From positions 1 to 16,044 of the forward strand of contig CALDQY010000302.1 in assembly GCA_937911445.1 (NCBI GenBank): 16,044 bases of DNA. The letters run 5' to 3'. Below, piece by piece: positions 15,801 through 16,044 of the stretch; position 1 is the first letter of the stretch, and every line of letters begins with the position of its first letter. The position numbers and the translations under genes were made by a program. The DNA is from an uncultured Rhodobiaceae bacterium. Its GTDB lineage: Archaea; Thermoplasmatota; Poseidoniia; Poseidoniales; Poseidoniaceae. The notes beneath the pieces were generated by a model, which did not search any database, was not told where the DNA came from, and saw only the letters and a program-made list of their open reading frames with translations.

Positions 15801-16044
15801 CGTTGCTTGGCGAGTAGCGACAAACACCGATGTTTGTTCCAGAATACATCCAGCTGCCATCGTACTCGAAATCAAAGTGTTGTGATGGCCGACGGGTCCA
15901 ATCGCTTCCGGAAGTCGTGAGTTGGCTCATCGAAGAACCGTCCCAAATGAAACCACCAAGCTGCGTTCCAATCCAAAGATCGTTCCCGTTTACCTCAAGC
16001 GCATAGATGGTGTTGGACGTCATGATGCTGTTCTGCGATGTGAT
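9877..16044 (-). CDS. Giant cell-surface protein: beta-propellers, six FN3 domains, one membrane anchor (5' partial)
   Basis: At least 2055 codons; the frame is open to the window edge, so the N-terminus and signal peptide lie outside. Residue numbers count from the ATG at 16023, which looks internal. Residues 1 to about 1050 are propeller-type repeats of 40-60 residues with the pattern NGLP...LYIG...GI.RY...W, like the two-component regulator propeller family. Residues 1054-1186 look like a beta-sandwich. Six fibronectin type III domains start near 1187, 1302, 1408, 1528, 1673 and 1797. A single helix (about 1919-1936) is followed by RGRGRR and a 112-residue Pro-rich tail with a DPW (1960-1962) and two IDxx[LF]L[ND]DL copies. 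Paired cysteines and many N-x-S/T sites fit an external location with a cytoplasmic tail. No catalytic or kinase domain is visible. Adhesion or ligand sensing is plausible. It precedes the pab genes by 39 bases, but a functional link is unlikely. Confidence 0.9.
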   Translation of the reverse strand: MTSQNSIMTSNTIYALEVNGNDLWIGTQLGGFIWDGSSMSQLTTSGSDWTRRPSQHFDFEYDGSWMYSGTNIGVCRYSPSNGAIDDCLNVYDGMPNWATYVVGVNSTTVFGGTFSGVGLIDKSSFTVDDEWEATASTSDAIVEVVDDIAYIGLTGIGVARWDIANSEWLSTWTEDNVLDNGNEIVTSLIADIRPGYIWVGGRDGFQLIGTANGTEFYDIEKSNSLYSGNGDPFDLTMYGYTMYYHQGTSSDSIYGIDVANFTSITPLDAGQRVGENGGDIAGLNIVGDMLLASVVSGQWWQQDGSGGIAQYNLSTSTWGTSVLPSGQVDRVTAFESSSGNTWISWGEIALEVYSSSGTKLGTWDNFEFPIREIIEYDGLIFFATEDGVERFNETSFSWESTWTPGNGLPNNMGDWIGELWTDGTHLVVGSATFAGWGGFQRGVVGHLDGSTGTWSTFNTGQNGVPNGYPLSMSTCGSYLYIGLFNNNGGVMYMDLNTSSVIGSFTTSVLSSGRVASVACDAVDTLYVGYDADDQGISKYDTVSGTWLAKITSAANGLPTDPVWLDAMDFSNGKLMIGYDDSGGFAIISTRGTITGQASVQQVGTPVTSVKHTGTEWLIGQAGEASGYSRVDKLGTSGLYTAFELPALVSGNIPSMVSDGSKIWVGTESSSGGQGNGGGQGTAGLLQGSFNSNGGIDWEEGWSFPFSTTIGDMLMDGTTIYISTSGNGLYVLDTATGTLQRQTGSIHDSLGGLDMYQANGVSTLYVGLLGTFSTAAGVQAFDVTTQRFGTGQLLSGLPSDNIQGFAVSNDHVYVATQNGIGRWNMSANDWDNPLTTADGLPSSNIEDIKFVSNTLYIASGSGLTQYIPSTGAITTNTTADGLLGNSVWSIETYSPPSANQAVQLVLGHDGAGSERPGVTMIDTSSNGVISTHRFDQLPSNYVTAVASDYAGLHIATDVGPLIHYDGLSNEFEDGLSSSQISSWPIYRMSSDGMHLMLMGLNAMTIVEAHTISHSSVKSAIVQNPTNVAVGSNGFWLTTSDAGLRGWTPATAFDEMESQTARYANPLNIGFNSEYMDISNMTHPGFSIDLVTPDAPVSLNSSTGQPGVHGLLFQTVPLIMTSPVSNAAVWAKSSTLRYDAVLELDNTTGVEDGLQLAINNGQLINGTRFVPIKLISPTNGSIEVRLTYDWVRLDTPVEIADMYDRPDDGGGALTVEWTLVHDPDFSRYLVYVSDQPWTALPTDIDLVGRIIDKSESIHSRLKADVTTANGVPLVDGVEYYALVVVEYNNGRYGLPSQVFGPVTTSNEVPTPPEWATAQPLSGGVAGDLETEWARCTALDLQETRIYASTQSMSDILGLSVEASVLPIEGNTTILNLEPGKPYWLGFTCVDLTGQEDMMNATIIGPVVPTGGVDDGIPPAKLQNVWAIDTPEDEGGRITVGWDTSDADDCAYYVVYMITGVVFATDPSSVAGFSESTIVNNCDDNSTIVSELDDLPLVNGLEYYIGVVAFDTWLNGNLNDVEIVTATPIDNSNGAAMPPNRIESIQAYDHPEDDGTAIDVVWSISDAGDFSQYVVWAADKPVDDVSYLWNLYGDDPASCGCIVIDKQWIDEDKNPIELTLNTALYGLGGNSDSFGPGDTPQLIQPGVELFVTVTVHDVQGNVYTDDLLSASVVPINNFEDTTPPPRLENVSLTDRPMDDGSALLLDFELSSAGDVSQYDVYAASWSFTSVGVGADGPNVPIATLDRNPDLPFKISILAGDLPVLPGQETWAAVVPVDSSGNAIKTDLTVVRSQSVDDNVTDPGNYLPSIEGIMLAWVEERDILVTWNHSNDLSVEGYQVHISSTDFMDISDAIFLDETIANSFVISSQVFPDLVNTTDWFISVTTFDDDEVRKSVDAKRINSVDASGQITDDTSAGNDLESLLTTPNLLAAGLVVVSLFLLLAIVRGRGRRSQKEKEWELQTATWGISDDPWNSPPQSSVVPPPPAAPAAPVQADSLFRAAERIDSQNIGREQYNAPRPVMNPVRSPIDNDLLNDLDIGTPQQPSKSSIDTSFLDDLL
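10339..12465 (-). repeat. Six-domain FN3 array in the giant protein
   Basis: Six units of 106-145 residues end in Y-x-V-Y/H/W strands. Four begin with a near-identical acidic signature, D-[RTH]-P-x-[DE]-[DE]-G-G/x-x-[LI], followed by V-x-W or a similar strand. DNA identity between units is low, so this is an old protein-level duplication. Cysteine pairs in the second and third domains could form disulfides. Confidence 0.7.
12865..16044 (-). repeat. Propeller-blade repeat array in the giant protein
   Basis: Blade-like units recur with a hydrophobic strand, then LYIG/VYVAT/LWIGT, then a Gly-Ile/Leu turn, an Arg/Tyr strand, a Trp, and often D/N-G-[LMV]-P. At least seven D/N/S-G-[LMV]-P turns are visible. 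The length, about 1050 residues, would make two or more complete propellers. Exact blade boundaries cannot be set by eye. Confidence 0.65.

Noticed and set aside
16021..16023. ATG near the right edge as the true start of the giant protein
   Set aside because: The frame continues to the edge, no signal peptide follows this ATG, and the sequence is already inside a propeller blade.

Overview
The window looks like a piece of a marine planktonic euryarchaeal genome, most likely Poseidoniales (Marine Group II) or a close relative. This is inferred from gene content, not from a marker gene. The supporting evidence is an archaeosine radical-SAM enzyme (RaSEA), an archaeal-type YchF GTPase with an NKAD motif, a short archaetidylserine/phosphatidylserine decarboxylase, and a very long secreted propeller/FN3 protein with one C-terminal membrane anchor. 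Genes are densely packed, and many starts carry a GAGG or GAGGTGA ribosome-binding site 5-9 nt upstream. Initiation codons include TTG and GTG.

Left half (1-6444, all + strand). The window opens inside a coiled-coil protein with an acidic Pro-Ala-Glu tail. It is followed by the decarboxylase psd, the tRNA-modifying enzyme raSEA, a roughly 100-bp intergenic region with possible regulatory signals, a 90-residue two-helix membrane protein, a 653-residue polytopic membrane protein, and the GTPase ychF. The 653-residue protein is the most unusual gene. Its membrane part reads as a divergent CcoN-like (cbb3-type) heme-copper oxidase subunit I, but the metal-binding histidines appear to be replaced. 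It also ends in two textbook EF-hand calcium-binding loops.

Right half (6449-16044, all - strand). Read in the direction of transcription, it starts with the giant surface protein (at least 2055 codons, N-terminus outside the window). An aminotransferase class IV enzyme (PabC-like) and a PabB-PabA fusion follow, the last two overlapping by 11 nt, and then a small zinc-ribbon membrane protein. PabB-PabA plus PabC would convert chorismate to p-aminobenzoate for folate-type cofactors. The two halves converge at 6444/6449, where an imperfect palindrome covers both stop codons.

The main leads are: (1) the apparently metal-free oxidase-like membrane protein fused to an EF-hand pair, with a coupled two-helix partner; (2) a shared tail motif, T-W-x4-D-P-W, at the C-terminus of the coiled-coil protein and in the cytoplasmic tail of the giant surface protein; (3) the PabB-then-PabA domain order. 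No tRNA, rRNA, CRISPR array, insertion sequence or attachment site was recognised.
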